Positions 29,749-38,125 of a DNA stretch of 64,000 nucleotides are shown here, in pieces. Below the pieces are notes generated by a model, which worked only from the letters and a program-made list of their open reading frames with translations, did not search any database and was not told where the DNA came from. The DNA comes from an uncultured Helcococcus sp. Lineage in GTDB: Bacteria; Bacillota; Clostridia; Tissierellales; Peptoniphilaceae. Made by a program: the position numbers and the translations under genes. Each line of letters opens with the position of its first letter. Position 1 is the stretch's first letter. Location: NCBI GenBank assembly GCA_937926545.1, contig CALAZW010000067.1:1-64000 (forward strand). Direction: 5' to 3'.

Positions 29749-30495
29749 TTATATAAACTTCATAAATATTAATAGTGTTACCATAAGCCCGACTAGGGCT
29801 CCTAAAACCACTTCTGACAGGGAGTGAATTTTAGCCTCTACCCTTGATTCTGCCACAATAAAGGCCAGGACATAAAACATAAATCTCAGTCTGGCATCTG
29901 GAGTTAAAAAACTACCTATAGTGGCTAAACTAAAGGCTAGGGCCGCATGGCCTGACACAGTTCCACCCTGAAAGGGGCTGCCCTTACCCTTGTAAAATAT
30001 TCCCTTTAACAAGAGGGTCAAGACCAAAACTAAGGCTATGGTAATAAAGGACAGATGGGAACTATTGGCCCATATTTTCTTGTAGGCAGACTTGGATAAG
30101 TCCAATATCCTATTATAAAATAAAAGATAGCCCACTAAAACAGCATTTATTGCAGCTATAAAAACCGCCCCTGCCGCTATATCCTTGGTGTTTTTAGCCA
30201 GTTTGGAATACTTGCCTCCACTGGCCAGGTCAGTTATCTCTTCTATGGCAGTATTAAAAAGTTCCGCCATGAAAACCATGGTAATAGTTATGGTAAGCAT
30301 GCCCATCTCCACCCGGGTAAAATCAAAAAAAAGACTAAAGGCAATGACAAATATGGCCGCCACTATATGAATCTTCATGTTTTTTTCCACATTAACAGCA
30401 GTCAAGAGGCCATGGACAGCATTATTAAAAGACTGTATCAAATTTTCATTTTTTTGAATCCTTTTATCTTTTTTATCATCAGGGTTTTTATTCAC
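29749..30495 (-). CDS. dgkA: Diacylglycerol/undecaprenol kinase fused to a PAP2-type phosphatase
   Basis: A 248-residue membrane protein. Residues 20-130 form a DgkA-type kinase with Glu78, Asn81 and the KDIAAGAV segment (104-111). Residues 145-248 form a PAP2 acid-phosphatase-like membrane domain with a loop KGSPFQGG, the second motif as VSGH (180-183, normally PSGH) and the third as SR (217-218) with His224 and Glu228 (normally Asp). Kinase and lipid-phosphatase functions on the same lipid pool in one chain suggest undecaprenol or diacylglycerol phosphate recycling (inference). It overlaps ybeY by 8 bases. Confidence 0.9.
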   Translation of the reverse strand: MNKNPDDKKDKRIQKNENLIQSFNNAVHGLLTAVNVEKNMKIHIVAAIFVIAFSLFFDFTRVEMGMLTITITMVFMAELFNTAIEEITDLASGGKYSKLAKNTKDIAAGAVFIAAINAVLVGYLLFYNRILDLSKSAYKKIWANSSHLSFITIALVLVLTLLLKGIFYKGKGSPFQGGTVSGHAALAFSLATIGSFLTPDARLRFMFYVLAFIVAESRVEAKIHSLSEVVLGALVGLMVTLLIFMKFI

Positions 30496-30946
30496 TTTTA
30501 AATACTCCCAATTCCTTCATTATTTCCTTTTCTCTAGATCTCATTTCTTCTTTTTCTTCTTCTTCCATATGGTCATATCCTAAAAGATGAAGGGTTGAAT
30601 GGACAGTTAAATACATCATTTCCCTTTTAAGACTATGGCCAAACTCTTCTGCCTGGTCCCTGGCCCTATCAACACAAATAACTATGTCTCCCAGCATGCC
30701 AAAGGTCTCTATTTCTTCCAAGGTCTCAAATAGGTAGAAGCTTAAAACATCTGTCACAGCATCCTTGTCCCTATAGTCCTTATTAAGCTCTCTTATTTCA
30801 TCAGATTCCACAAAAGATAGGGAAACTTCATAGTCTCCTTCTAGGCCTTCATGGGCCAGAGTCTGGCTTATGGCCTTTTCCAGATCATCTTTTATTTCAT
30901 CCTTTAGTTCAAATCCTGGATCCCTATTATCTATTAGTAGATTCAT
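30488..30946 (-). CDS. ybeY: Endoribonuclease/rRNA maturation factor YbeY
   Basis: A 152-residue zinc endoribonuclease involved in 16S 3'-end maturation. The zinc motif HSTLHLLGYDH (HxxxHxxxxxH) is intact near the C-terminus. The frame extends to 30982, but that part overlaps phoH and would add atypical residues. ATG at 30946, giving MNLLIDNRD, is preferred, with a GAGGAG about 10 bases upstream. It still lies inside the 3' end of phoH. Confidence 0.95.
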   Translation of the reverse strand: MNLLIDNRDPGFELKDEIKDDLEKAISQTLAHEGLEGDYEVSLSFVESDEIRELNKDYRDKDAVTDVLSFYLFETLEEIETFGMLGDIVICVDRARDQAEEFGHSLKREMMYLTVHSTLHLLGYDHMEEEEKEEMRSREKEIMKELGVFKSE

Positions 30947-31904
30947 TTTTGTTTTTCTCCTCATATTCCTCATAGGCGTCAATTATCCTTTGTACTAGAG
31001 GATGCCTTACCACGTCATTTCTATCAAAGTCCTTAAAGTCTATTCCCTTAACCCCTTGAAGAATCTCCCTGATAGTTACCAGGCCTGACTTCTTGCCCCT
31101 AGGCAGGTCCAACTGGGTTATATCACCAGTAATTATAGCCTTGGAACCGTAGCCCAATCTGGTTAAAAACATCTTCATCTGTTCACTGGTCGTATTTTGT
31201 GCCTCATCTAAAACTATAAAGGCATTATCCAGGGTTCTCCCCCTCATATAGGCCAGGGGAGCCACCTCAATTTGGCCTCTTTCCATAAGCTTTTGATAGG
31301 TATCTGGTCCCATGATTTCAAATAAAGCATCATATAGGGGCCTTAGGTAGGGATCTATTTTTTCTTGAAGATCTCCCGGTAAAAATCCCAGGTTTTCTCC
31401 AGCTTCAACAGCTGGCCTGGTTAAAATAATCCTATTTACTTCCTTGTTCTTAAAGGCCTCTATGGCCATGGCCATGGCCAAGTAGGTCTTACCAGTTCCT
31501 GCAGGTCCTATTCCAAAAACTATCCCATTTTTTCTAATTGAGTCCACATAGGCCTTTTGTCCTATGGTCTTGGGTCTAATAGGCTTACCCTGATAGGTTG
31601 TAACTACCACATCGTCCAGGTAGTCCTTAATATGGTCGGCACTATTTTTCTTTTCCATAGCGATGGCATATTTAACATCTGCCAGACTTAGGGTTTTTTT
31701 AGTCCTTATGATTTCGTCTAGAACATCCAAGAGATGCAGGCTCATCTTAACCAGGGACTCTTCCCCCCTTATCTGTAAGCGATCATCTTGAAGTCTAATC
31801 TTAACTGAAAATTCCCTTTCAATTTCCTTAATATTTTCATCTAAATTTCCAAATAAAACATGCAATTTATCTATATTATTAATCTCTCTATAAACTTCCT
31901 TCAT
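30927..31904 (-). CDS. phoH: PhoH-like ATPase
   Basis: A 325-residue cytosolic ATPase with an N-terminal KH-like part (about 1-90) and a P-loop domain, Walker A GPAGTGKTYLAMAMA, Walker B FIVLDEAQN. PhoH-like proteins are thought to act in RNA metabolism with YbeY, and here the two genes overlap by 20 bases. Order phoH-ybeY-dgkA-era-recO matches Firmicutes in general, but yqfD, which usually precedes phoH, is missing. Confidence 0.95.
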   Translation of the reverse strand: MKEVYREINNIDKLHVLFGNLDENIKEIEREFSVKIRLQDDRLQIRGEESLVKMSLHLLDVLDEIIRTKKTLSLADVKYAIAMEKKNSADHIKDYLDDVVVTTYQGKPIRPKTIGQKAYVDSIRKNGIVFGIGPAGTGKTYLAMAMAIEAFKNKEVNRIILTRPAVEAGENLGFLPGDLQEKIDPYLRPLYDALFEIMGPDTYQKLMERGQIEVAPLAYMRGRTLDNAFIVLDEAQNTTSEQMKMFLTRLGYGSKAIITGDITQLDLPRGKKSGLVTIREILQGVKGIDFKDFDRNDVVRHPLVQRIIDAYEEYEEKNKNESTNR

Positions 31905-31970
31905 ATATACCTCACTTTATCATATCTATTATATCTTAATGGGACTTTTTTTTCATTAGTTTATATAAAA

Positions 31971-31998
31971 GAAAGGAGTCTAACGACTCCTTCTAAAT
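31971..31998 (-). terminator. Terminator of the nfeD-floA operon, overlapping a small CDS end
   Basis: Minus strand AAGGAGTC / GACTCCTT around the loop GTTA, then TCTTTT. The stop codon of the 43-residue small CDS is located in the loop and second arm. Confidence 0.8.
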
Positions 31999-32111
31999 TT
32001 AGGTCTTTCCAATATTTCCTTGTAGATTAGGGCCTTTTTCAAATTCCTAGCCCTGTCCTTACCTGTCAAATCTTTTTTTATCTCATCAACCAGGTTTTTA
32101 TTTTTTTTCAT
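31980..32111 (-). CDS. Small basic protein of unknown function (43 residues)
   Basis: A frame starting ATG at 32111 encodes 43 residues: [14 protein letters not shown] at the start and [11 protein letters not shown] at the end, with about a third Lys/Arg. The start overlaps the end of floA by 14 bases in another frame, and GAGGAAG lies about 9 bases upstream, suggesting translational coupling. Codon use matches the neighbours. The last codons and stop form part of the operon terminator. I do not recognise a family. It occupies the place where yqfB/yqfC stand in other Firmicutes. Confidence 0.55.
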   Translation of the reverse strand: MKKNKNLVDEIKKDLTGKDRARNLKKALIYKEILERPKFRRSR

Positions 32112-33087
32112 TGTCTTCAACTTCTTCCTCAGTTCCTGCTATGCTTTCTCTCATTTGGGTATCAGCCAAGATATTTTGCATGTTATAGTAGTCCATAACC
32201 CCCATCTTACCTTCTTTTAAAGCTGCTGCTAGGGCTAGAGGTACTTCAGATTCGGCCTCTACTACCTTGGCCCTCATCCTTCTTATTTCAGCCTTCATTT
32301 CCTGTTCAGTTGCAACTGCCATGGCCCTTCTTTCCTCTGCCTTGGCTTGGGCAATTTTCTTGTCAGCTTCAGCCTGTTCAGTTTGAAGCTTGGCCCCCAC
32401 ATTTCGTCCCACATCCACATCAGCTATATCTATAGATAAAATCTCAAAGGCTGTTCCTGAATCCAAGCCCTTATTTAAGACGGTCTTTGAAATCAAGTCT
32501 GGATTTTCCAAAACTTCAGAGTGGTTTTTAGCAGAACCAACAGTGGTTACTATCCCCTCTCCTACTCTGGCTATAATGGTTTCTTCTCCAGCTCCCCCAA
32601 CCAACCTGTCAATGTTGGCCCTAACTGTTACCTTGGCCTTGGCTGTTACTTCTATACCATCCATGGCTACAGCTGCTATTTCTGGTGTTTCTATTACCTT
32701 GGGATTTACTGAAACCTGAACCGCTTCAAAAACATTTCTACCAGCCAGGTCTATGGCTGCAGCTTGTTTGAAGGAAAGGTCTATATTGGCCCTTTGGGCG
32801 GCTATTAGGGCATCTACTACTGTATTTATGTTACCACCTGCCAAATAGTGGGCTTCCAGCTCGTCTATTTGAATATCAAGTCCTGCCTTGGTGGCCTTGA
32901 TCATAGGGTTTATTATCCTTGATGGTACAACCCTTCTTAGTCTCATTCCCATCAGGGTAGACATCTTAACACTTACTCCTGAGAAAAAGGCTGTTATCCA
33001 CAGACCCACAGGAATAAAGGTAAAGAATAGGGATAAGAAAATTATCACTAGTACTGTTATAAATATAATTGAAAAGTTTACTGGCAT
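32098..33087 (-). CDS. floA: Flotillin-like protein FloA
   Basis: A 329-residue membrane-microdomain scaffold protein of the YqfA/FloA family. Two hydrophobic stretches in the first 40 residues anchor it, followed by an SPFH-like domain ([32 protein letters not shown]) and a C-terminal Ala/Glu-rich coiled-coil ([29 protein letters not shown] region). It overlaps nfeD by a base, the conserved nfeD-floA pair. Confidence 0.96.
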   Translation of the reverse strand: MPVNFSIIFITVLVIIFLSLFFTFIPVGLWITAFFSGVSVKMSTLMGMRLRRVVPSRIINPMIKATKAGLDIQIDELEAHYLAGGNINTVVDALIAAQRANIDLSFKQAAAIDLAGRNVFEAVQVSVNPKVIETPEIAAVAMDGIEVTAKAKVTVRANIDRLVGGAGEETIIARVGEGIVTTVGSAKNHSEVLENPDLISKTVLNKGLDSGTAFEILSIDIADVDVGRNVGAKLQTEQAEADKKIAQAKAEERRAMAVATEQEMKAEIRRMRAKVVEAESEVPLALAAALKEGKMGVMDYYNMQNILADTQMRESIAGTEEEVEDNEKK

Positions 33088-33566
33088 TAATCAATCCTCC
33101 TACAATAAATTTTATTTCCTTTTATTTCTATTATTTCTATCTTGGCTCCTTGTTCTATAAATTCCTCACAGGACTGGGCCTCATAGACCTTACCTGCCAC
33201 CCTGATTTTACCAACTGGTCTCAGGTTGGACATGACAACTCCTATATTTTTATCTGGCCTGCCCTCTGTCACTGCTTCTGACTCTATAGACTTATCCAAA
33301 ATCAAGTCCTTGGCTTTTTTTGTCTTCAAAATTATTCTTATTAGGACAAAGGATATAATAACTGCAATAGTAAAAGATACTAAAATATTATTAAGGGGAT
33401 CTTCTATCTCTGAAACAAGCCCTATGGCTATGTAGATAAATACCGCCCCCGTTATACCTATGGCCCCAAAACTGGGAATAAAGACTTCAAACAAAATGGC
33501 CGTCACACCTGCTATTAAAAGTAGTGAAAATAATATGTTTATATCAACTAAACTAAATGGCCACAT
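33087..33566 (-). CDS. NfeD-like membrane protein
   Basis: A 159-residue protein with three or four membrane helices (about 8-75) and a C-terminal OB-fold (about 95-159: [23 protein letters not shown]). Short NfeD proteins partner with SPFH proteins such as the adjacent FloA. The ATG at 33566 has AGGAGG 7 bases upstream; an ATG 6 bases earlier is too close to that site. Confidence 0.92.
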   Translation of the reverse strand: MWPFSLVDINILFSLLLIAGVTAILFEVFIPSFGAIGITGAVFIYIAIGLVSEIEDPLNNILVSFTIAVIISFVLIRIILKTKKAKDLILDKSIESEAVTEGRPDKNIGVVMSNLRPVGKIRVAGKVYEAQSCEEFIEQGAKIEIIEIKGNKIYCRRID

Positions 33567-33653
33567 AGTCATTCCTCCTTTATTAAAGTATACCCTTTTA
33601 GGCCCTTTATTACCATATTGTTATATTGGAAAATATATTCCCAGGTATAAATA

Positions 33654-33662
33654 TGGTATAAT
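33654..33662 (+). promoter_or_regulatory. Extended -10 promoter of the acidic lipoprotein gene
   Basis: TGGTATAAT at 33654-33662 with no clear -35; AAGGAGG and ATG at 33686 follow. Confidence 0.6.
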
Positions 33663-33685
33663 AAGAATAAATAAGGAGGGATTTT

Positions 33686-34363
33686 ATGAATAGAAAATTA
33701 AAATCATTTATTTTAACATTAATGTTAGCACTTGCTTCTCTATCTATGGTGGCATGTACATCTAACAAGGACAAAGAAGACAATAAGCCAGTGGAAGATA
33801 TAGAGGACAAAAAAGACGAGAAGGACAAAGACGAGGACTCTCCAAAAGATCCTGAAGAAAACAAGGATGAAGATAAGGATGAGAAACCTGAGGAAGATAA
33901 GGAAGAAAATCCTGAAGAGGACAAAAAAGACGAGAAAGACGAAGACAAGCAAGAAAAACCTGAAGAGGACAAAAATGAAGCAGGTTTTAACCAAAAACAA
34001 ACTGATATACTTATCTCTGAAATAAACAATAGAAACAATGGAGAAATTGCCATCACTGAAGACAATAATGACAGTGGCCAACCAGTAGATTTAAGCAAGC
34101 TACAAGCTGTAGCCAAGTTTGACAATGACATAGGCTTTGGCTGGGTGGTAAAATATGATGACAATAAAATTGGTATTATCAGCCACTATAAGGCTGCCAG
34201 CCATGACAAGTTTGTATTTTGGGGAGAAAAAGCCGTTATGAATATGGCCCCAAACTTCTCTGGTCTAAAAACTGGAAGCGCCCAAGAATTCAAGGATGCG
34301 GTTGAACCTATCCTATCAAATGAAACGGCCTTTCCTGATTCAAAAATAGAATATTGTTACTAA
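33686..34363 (+). CDS. Lipoprotein with a long acidic repeat linker, unknown domain
   Basis: A 225-residue protein. The signal peptide ends in a lipobox with Cys24 (MVAC). Residues 27-107 form a low-complexity linker of Asp/Glu/Lys/Pro with imperfect KPEEDK-like repeats. Residues 108-225 are a compact domain that I do not recognise; it includes GFGWVVKYDDNKIGI and FSGLKTGSAQEF. The plan, lipid anchor plus charged spacer plus domain, resembles MglB here and suggests a surface-exposed role. It is monocistronic, with its own promoter and terminator, and divergent from nfeD. No function is assigned. Confidence 0.85.
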   Translation: MNRKLKSFILTLMLALASLSMVACTSNKDKEDNKPVEDIEDKKDEKDKDEDSPKDPEENKDEDKDEKPEEDKEENPEEDKKDEKDEDKQEKPEEDKNEAGFNQKQTDILISEINNRNNGEIAITEDNNDSGQPVDLSKLQAVAKFDNDIGFGWVVKYDDNKIGIISHYKAASHDKFVFWGEKAVMNMAPNFSGLKTGSAQEFKDAVEPILSNETAFPDSKIEYCY

Positions 34364-34369
34364 AAAAAG

Positions 34370-34396
34370 ACTGATTGGATTACCAATCAGTTTTTA
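34370..34396 (+). terminator. Terminator of the acidic lipoprotein gene
   Basis: ACTGATTGG / CCAATCAGT hairpin with a 4-base loop, then TTTTTAT. Confidence 0.9.
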
Positions 34397-34404
34397 TATT
34401 TTAA

Positions 34405-34432
34405 AAATAAAAATGGCAGATAAATCTGCCAT
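34405..34432 (-). terminator. Terminator of rpsU
   Basis: Minus strand ATGGCAGA / TCTGCCAT hairpin with a 4-base loop, followed by TTTTATTTTT. Confidence 0.9.
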
Positions 34433-34442
34433 AAAACCCAAA

Positions 34443-34622
34443 TTAGCCTCTTTTTTTCTTTCTTCTTGCTGCTTCAGATTTTTTCTTTCTCTTTATACTT
34501 GGTTTTTCATAGTGTTCTCTTTTTCTGTATTCAGAAAGAACTCCTGAACGAGCACATTGCCTTTTAAATCTTTTAAGAGCATTATCTATAGATTCGTTTT
34601 CGCCAACCTTAATCTCTGTCAT
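34443..34622 (-). CDS. rpsU: 30S ribosomal protein S21
   Basis: A 59-residue basic ribosomal protein ([22 protein letters not shown] start; Lys/Arg-rich tail). The ATG at 34622 is preferred over the preceding TTG; GGGGAGGG lies 7 bases upstream. It has its own promoter, a leader of about 55 bases with two small hairpins, and a terminator. Confidence 0.97.
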   Translation of the reverse strand: MTEIKVGENESIDNALKRFKRQCARSGVLSEYRKREHYEKPSIKRKKKSEAARRKKKRG

Positions 34623-34681
34623 CAACTATCCCTCCCCTCATACTCTCAAGAGTGTCCTTACAGGACTTTAGATACTTTATG

Positions 34682-34710
34682 ATTATATTATAAATGTAAA
34701 TATTTTGCAA
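34682..34710 (-). promoter_or_regulatory. Promoter of rpsU
   Basis: Minus strand TTGCAA (34705-34710), 17 bases, TATAAT (34682-34687). A perfect dyad TGCAAC-N5-GTTGCA (34706-34722) covers the -35. Confidence 0.78.
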
Positions 34711-34742
34711 CAGCAAGTTGCATGAAATCAATCATGTTTATT

Positions 34743-35081
34743 CTAGCCTGGTGGCCATAACATTTTTCTTTCAGCCAATAGATGAAAGTGTAGGTGCTCT
34801 ACCGTTTGACCTCCATCCAATCCGCAATTATTCACAATTCTATAGCCATCTTTATCAAAACCCTTTTCCTTGGCAAAGTTTCTTATTGCCTTAAAAATTC
34901 TAGCTACTATAATATCTTCATCTTCCAATTCATTGGTTGAGTTAATATGAGCTTTAGGGATAAAAAGAACATGAACAGGGGCTTGTGGATCCATATCGTT
35001 AAAAGCAAATACATAGTCGTCTTCATAGACAACCTCTGTAGGAATTTCCTTATTTGCTAACTTACAAAAAATACAGTCCAT
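34743..35081 (-). CDS. hinT: HIT-family nucleotide hydrolase (HinT type)
   Basis: A 112-residue histidine-triad protein of the HinT/PKCI group, which hydrolyses nucleoside phosphoramidates. The N-terminal CIFCKLANKEIPT is typical, and the HIT motif HLHFHLLA lies near residue 97. It follows mtaB by 11 bases in the heat-shock/translation block. Confidence 0.96.
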   Translation of the reverse strand: MDCIFCKLANKEIPTEVVYEDDYVFAFNDMDPQAPVHVLFIPKAHINSTNELEDEDIIVARIFKAIRNFAKEKGFDKDGYRIVNNCGLDGGQTVEHLHFHLLAERKMLWPPG

Positions 35082-35092
35082 TATTTCACCTC

Positions 35093-36400
35093 CTAGTCAA
35101 TAATCTCTCCATAAAGTTGATCTTCAATCCTCTTATCTATTTTAACCCTTTTTATTGTATTTTTCAAACTTTCATCATGAGGAACCTTTATTCTCAAGTA
35201 ATTTGTTGAATATCCACTACTGTATTTGGAGTTACTGGTGTGGATTTCAAAAAGTACATCTAGGGTTTTTCCTATATAACCATCTAGGAAATCTCCTGCT
35301 ATTTTTCCTTCTAAATCATTTAATTCCCTGGCCCTCTTCTTCTTGATTTTATTGGGCACTTGATTTTTAAAAGTGGCCGCTGGGGTTCCTTCCCTTCTAG
35401 AATAAGGGAAGATATGAATCTTAGAAAAGTTTATGGTCCTAATAAAGTCCATGGTTTCCTGGTGGTTTTTTTCACTTTCCCCTGGGAAGCCACAAATCAA
35501 GTCTGTGGTAATTCCTGCATCTGGAAAATAACTTCTAATCAAGTCTATCTTCTCAGCATATTCCTTACTGTCATACCTTCTATTCATGGCCTTTAAAACA
35601 TCATCTGAACCACTTTGCAAGGATAGGTGGAAATGGTCACAGGCCTTTTTTGTAGCCTTAAGACGGGCTAAAAAATCATCTGTTATGGTATTGGGCTCAA
35701 CACTTGACAGCCTAATTCTTTCTATTCCATCAATGGCTGCTACCCCCTCTATCACGTCAATCAATCTTTGATAGTCCTTGCCCTTGTCCTTACCATAAGA
35801 CTCCACATGGATACCTGTTAAGATAAGTTCCTTATAGCCAGCCAGAGCTAGTCTTTTAGCCTCATCTATAATGTGACCATAGTCCCTAGATGATATGGGG
35901 CCTCTAGCATAGGGAATGATACAGTAGCTACAAAACATATTGCAGCCTTCCTGGATCTTTATATAGGCCCTGGTCATATTTCTATCCTCATTGGTTTCCA
36001 TTTCATCAAAGTCCTGGTTTTTCTTAATGTTTTCAACCACATTTATCTTTTGCTGGTTTTTTTCATAGTCTTCAACCAGGTCTAAAATCTTATGCCTATG
36101 CTTGGTTCCAACTACTATATCAACGCCCTCCAAGGCCTCAACCTCTTCTGCTGACACTTGGCTATAGCAGCCTACTACAGCTATGGTGGCCTGAGGGTTT
36201 AACTTTCTAGCCTTGGATATATACTGCCTGGACTTACTGTCCGCTGCAGCAGTAACTGTACAGGTATTAATAATGTAGGTGTCGGCAGCCTGGTCCCTGT
36301 CCACCTTGTCATAGCCATTTTGAATAAAGATTTTTTCCATGGCCTCACTTTCATACTGGTTTACCTTGCAACCCAGAGTATATATGTTAAATGTCTTCAT
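35093..36400 (-). CDS. mtaB: tRNA t6A37 methylthiotransferase MtaB
   Basis: A 435-residue radical-SAM enzyme that converts t6A37 to ms2t6A37 in ANN-decoding tRNAs. The N-terminal UPF0004 domain has cysteines in TLGCKVN, NTCTVT and VGCYSQ, the radical-SAM motif is CNMFCSYC, and a short C-terminal TRAM-like domain follows. It starts at the last base of rsmE, showing tight coupling. Confidence 0.95.
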   Translation of the reverse strand: MKTFNIYTLGCKVNQYESEAMEKIFIQNGYDKVDRDQAADTYIINTCTVTAAADSKSRQYISKARKLNPQATIAVVGCYSQVSAEEVEALEGVDIVVGTKHRHKILDLVEDYEKNQQKINVVENIKKNQDFDEMETNEDRNMTRAYIKIQEGCNMFCSYCIIPYARGPISSRDYGHIIDEAKRLALAGYKELILTGIHVESYGKDKGKDYQRLIDVIEGVAAIDGIERIRLSSVEPNTITDDFLARLKATKKACDHFHLSLQSGSDDVLKAMNRRYDSKEYAEKIDLIRSYFPDAGITTDLICGFPGESEKNHQETMDFIRTINFSKIHIFPYSRREGTPAATFKNQVPNKIKKKRARELNDLEGKIAGDFLDGYIGKTLDVLFEIHTSNSKYSSGYSTNYLRIKVPHDESLKNTIKRVKIDKRIEDQLYGEIID

Positions 36401-37134
36401 TATAAGTCTCCTAATTCATACTGTATTATAGATGTTAATGTTATGGCAGCAGTTTCCGTTCTAAGGATCCTATTACCTAAATTTACCACCTGGGCCCCAG
36501 CCTCTCTTAAGATTTCTACTTCCTCTTCAGAAAATCCTCCCTCGGGGCCAACAATCACATTTACTTCTTCAATGGATTTCTCACCCAGGGAAACCAAGAC
36601 CTTCTTAAAGTCCTCTCCCCTTAGCTCATAGGCTAAAATACTAGGCTGGCCCTTGATTTGCTCGGCCATTTTTTTAAAGTCTATCACAGGATTTACTCTG
36701 GCTATCAGGTCTCTTTTAGCCTGTTTGCTGGCAGCCTTAGCTATTTCTTCATACCTTTTAAGTTTCTTCTTTTCCTTCTTTTGGTCCCATTTAACTATGG
36801 TTCTTTCACTGTTAAAGGGGGTTATGGAAAAAACTCCCAATTCTATAGTCTTTTGGATGATAAGCTCCAGCTTATCTGACTTGGGTAGGCCCTGGTAAAG
36901 ATTTATTTTTAAAGGTGATTCATTGTCGCCTTTTCTCCTAGCTAAGATTTGACAAACCAAATAACTTTGGGCATCTTCTTCAATTTTAACCAGGTAAATC
37001 TGGTCATCTATAACGACTTCAAATTCTTCCTTAGAGTCAATTCTAAGGACCTTTACAATGTGTTTATAGTTTTCATCAAAGATATAAATTTTATCATCTT
37101 TTAAATTATTAGCTTCTTCAAAAAATCTATACAT
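36400..37134 (-). CDS. rsmE: 16S rRNA (uracil(1498)-N3)-methyltransferase
   Basis: A 244-residue SPOUT-class methyltransferase. It has an N-terminal PUA-like domain (about 1-70) and the knot region GPEGGFSEEEVEILREAG with LGNRILRTETA near the C-terminus. It lies directly after prmA (1-base gap) and overlaps mtaB; the dnaJ-prmA-rsmE order is conserved in clostridia. Confidence 0.96.
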   Translation of the reverse strand: MYRFFEEANNLKDDKIYIFDENYKHIVKVLRIDSKEEFEVVIDDQIYLVKIEEDAQSYLVCQILARRKGDNESPLKINLYQGLPKSDKLELIIQKTIELGVFSITPFNSERTIVKWDQKKEKKKLKRYEEIAKAASKQAKRDLIARVNPVIDFKKMAEQIKGQPSILAYELRGEDFKKVLVSLGEKSIEEVNVIVGPEGGFSEEEVEILREAGAQVVNLGNRILRTETAAITLTSIIQYELGDL

Positions 37135-37135
37135 C

Positions 37136-38047
37136 TTAATTTTGGGCTACTAGTAAAACCCAATCTCCTTTATATTTTTTATCAATTAACCTGTAGTTAT
37201 TTCTCTCTAGGGCCTCTACGACCAAGTCTTCTCTTTCCTTAATAATTCCAGATAAAACTAAAAGTCCTCCTGGTCTTATGTGGTCCTTGGAAGCATCCAA
37301 CATAAGAACCAAGATCTCAGCTAAAATGTTGGCAAAGATTAAATCATAACTGCCCTGGGCCTGGGAGAATAGATCACTGTAGAAGCTATCTATATTGTCC
37401 ACCCTATTTATTTGGGCATTTTCCTTGGTTGAAGCAAGAGCATATTCATCTATATCCACTGCATCAATGTGGCTGGCTCCCAACTTGCTGGCAAGGATGG
37501 ATAAGATTCCAGAGCCACAGCCTATGTCTAAGATTTCCTTACCCTCCAGGTTCTTGTCTTCTATATATTCCATACACATGGATGTGGTTTCATGGCTACC
37601 TGTCCCAAAGGCCATCTTAGGGTCTATTTCTATAACCATTTTTTCTCCATCCTCTACTTCTTCCCAGCTGGGCTTGATTAAAATATTTTTACCTATGGTA
37701 AAGGACTGATAGGATTTCTTCCACTCATCCTCCCAATTGGAGTTGTCCACCTTTTCTTCTAAAAGCTGAACATCCTCTATGTTTTTTTGAACAGTCTTTT
37801 TAAATCTTTCAGCCTCTTTTATTCCTTCTTGGTCCTGGTTGAAATAAATCTTAAGAGTGATTTTTTCCTCTTTTTTATAGGTTAAATCAGTTATTTCCCA
37901 GTCCTTCATATTATTTAAGTAGTCTTTTATATCTTCGCTATCTTCTATTTCCAAGCCTACAAAGTCATAGTCATAGATAAGTTGGTCTATGTAGTCCCTG
38001 TGGCATCTATCCATTATAAATTTTACTAATATAAATTGATTTTCCAT
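37136..38047 (-). CDS. prmA: Ribosomal protein L11 methyltransferase
   Basis: A 303-residue SAM methyltransferase that trimethylates L11. The PrmA signature FGTGSHETTSMCMEY, SAM motif DIGCGSGILSILASKLG, and NILAEIL (NPPF-like) are visible. The N-terminal substrate-recognition domain is about 1-110. It follows dnaJ after a terminator. Confidence 0.95.
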   Translation of the reverse strand: MENQFILVKFIMDRCHRDYIDQLIYDYDFVGLEIEDSEDIKDYLNNMKDWEITDLTYKKEEKITLKIYFNQDQEGIKEAERFKKTVQKNIEDVQLLEEKVDNSNWEDEWKKSYQSFTIGKNILIKPSWEEVEDGEKMVIEIDPKMAFGTGSHETTSMCMEYIEDKNLEGKEILDIGCGSGILSILASKLGASHIDAVDIDEYALASTKENAQINRVDNIDSFYSDLFSQAQGSYDLIFANILAEILVLMLDASKDHIRPGGLLVLSGIIKEREDLVVEALERNNYRLIDKKYKGDWVLLVAQN

Positions 38048-38092
38048 TCTTCACCTCTCATCATTTCATTATATCAATTATTATGTAAAATA

Positions 38093-38125
38093 AAAAAGCT
38101 TTTAGGATAACCTAAAAACCTTTTT
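38093..38125 (-). terminator. Terminator of dnaJ
   Basis: Long hairpin after dnaJ, core TTTTAGG / CCTAAAA around loop TTAT with G-T and G-C extension, then a T-run. Exact outer limits are approximate. prmA follows about 50 bases on. Confidence 0.75.

Noticed and set aside
33760..33990. Direct-repeat-like DNA that could suggest a CRISPR or satellite array
   Set aside because: The repeats are in frame, imperfect and encode the acidic spacer of a lipoprotein; spacing is irregular.
33610..34164. A 184-residue minus-strand frame rich in Ser/Leu/Phe opposite the acidic lipoprotein
   Set aside because: It is the mirror of the GAA/GAC/AAG-rich repeat linker on the plus strand. It has no ribosome binding site and low-complexity composition.
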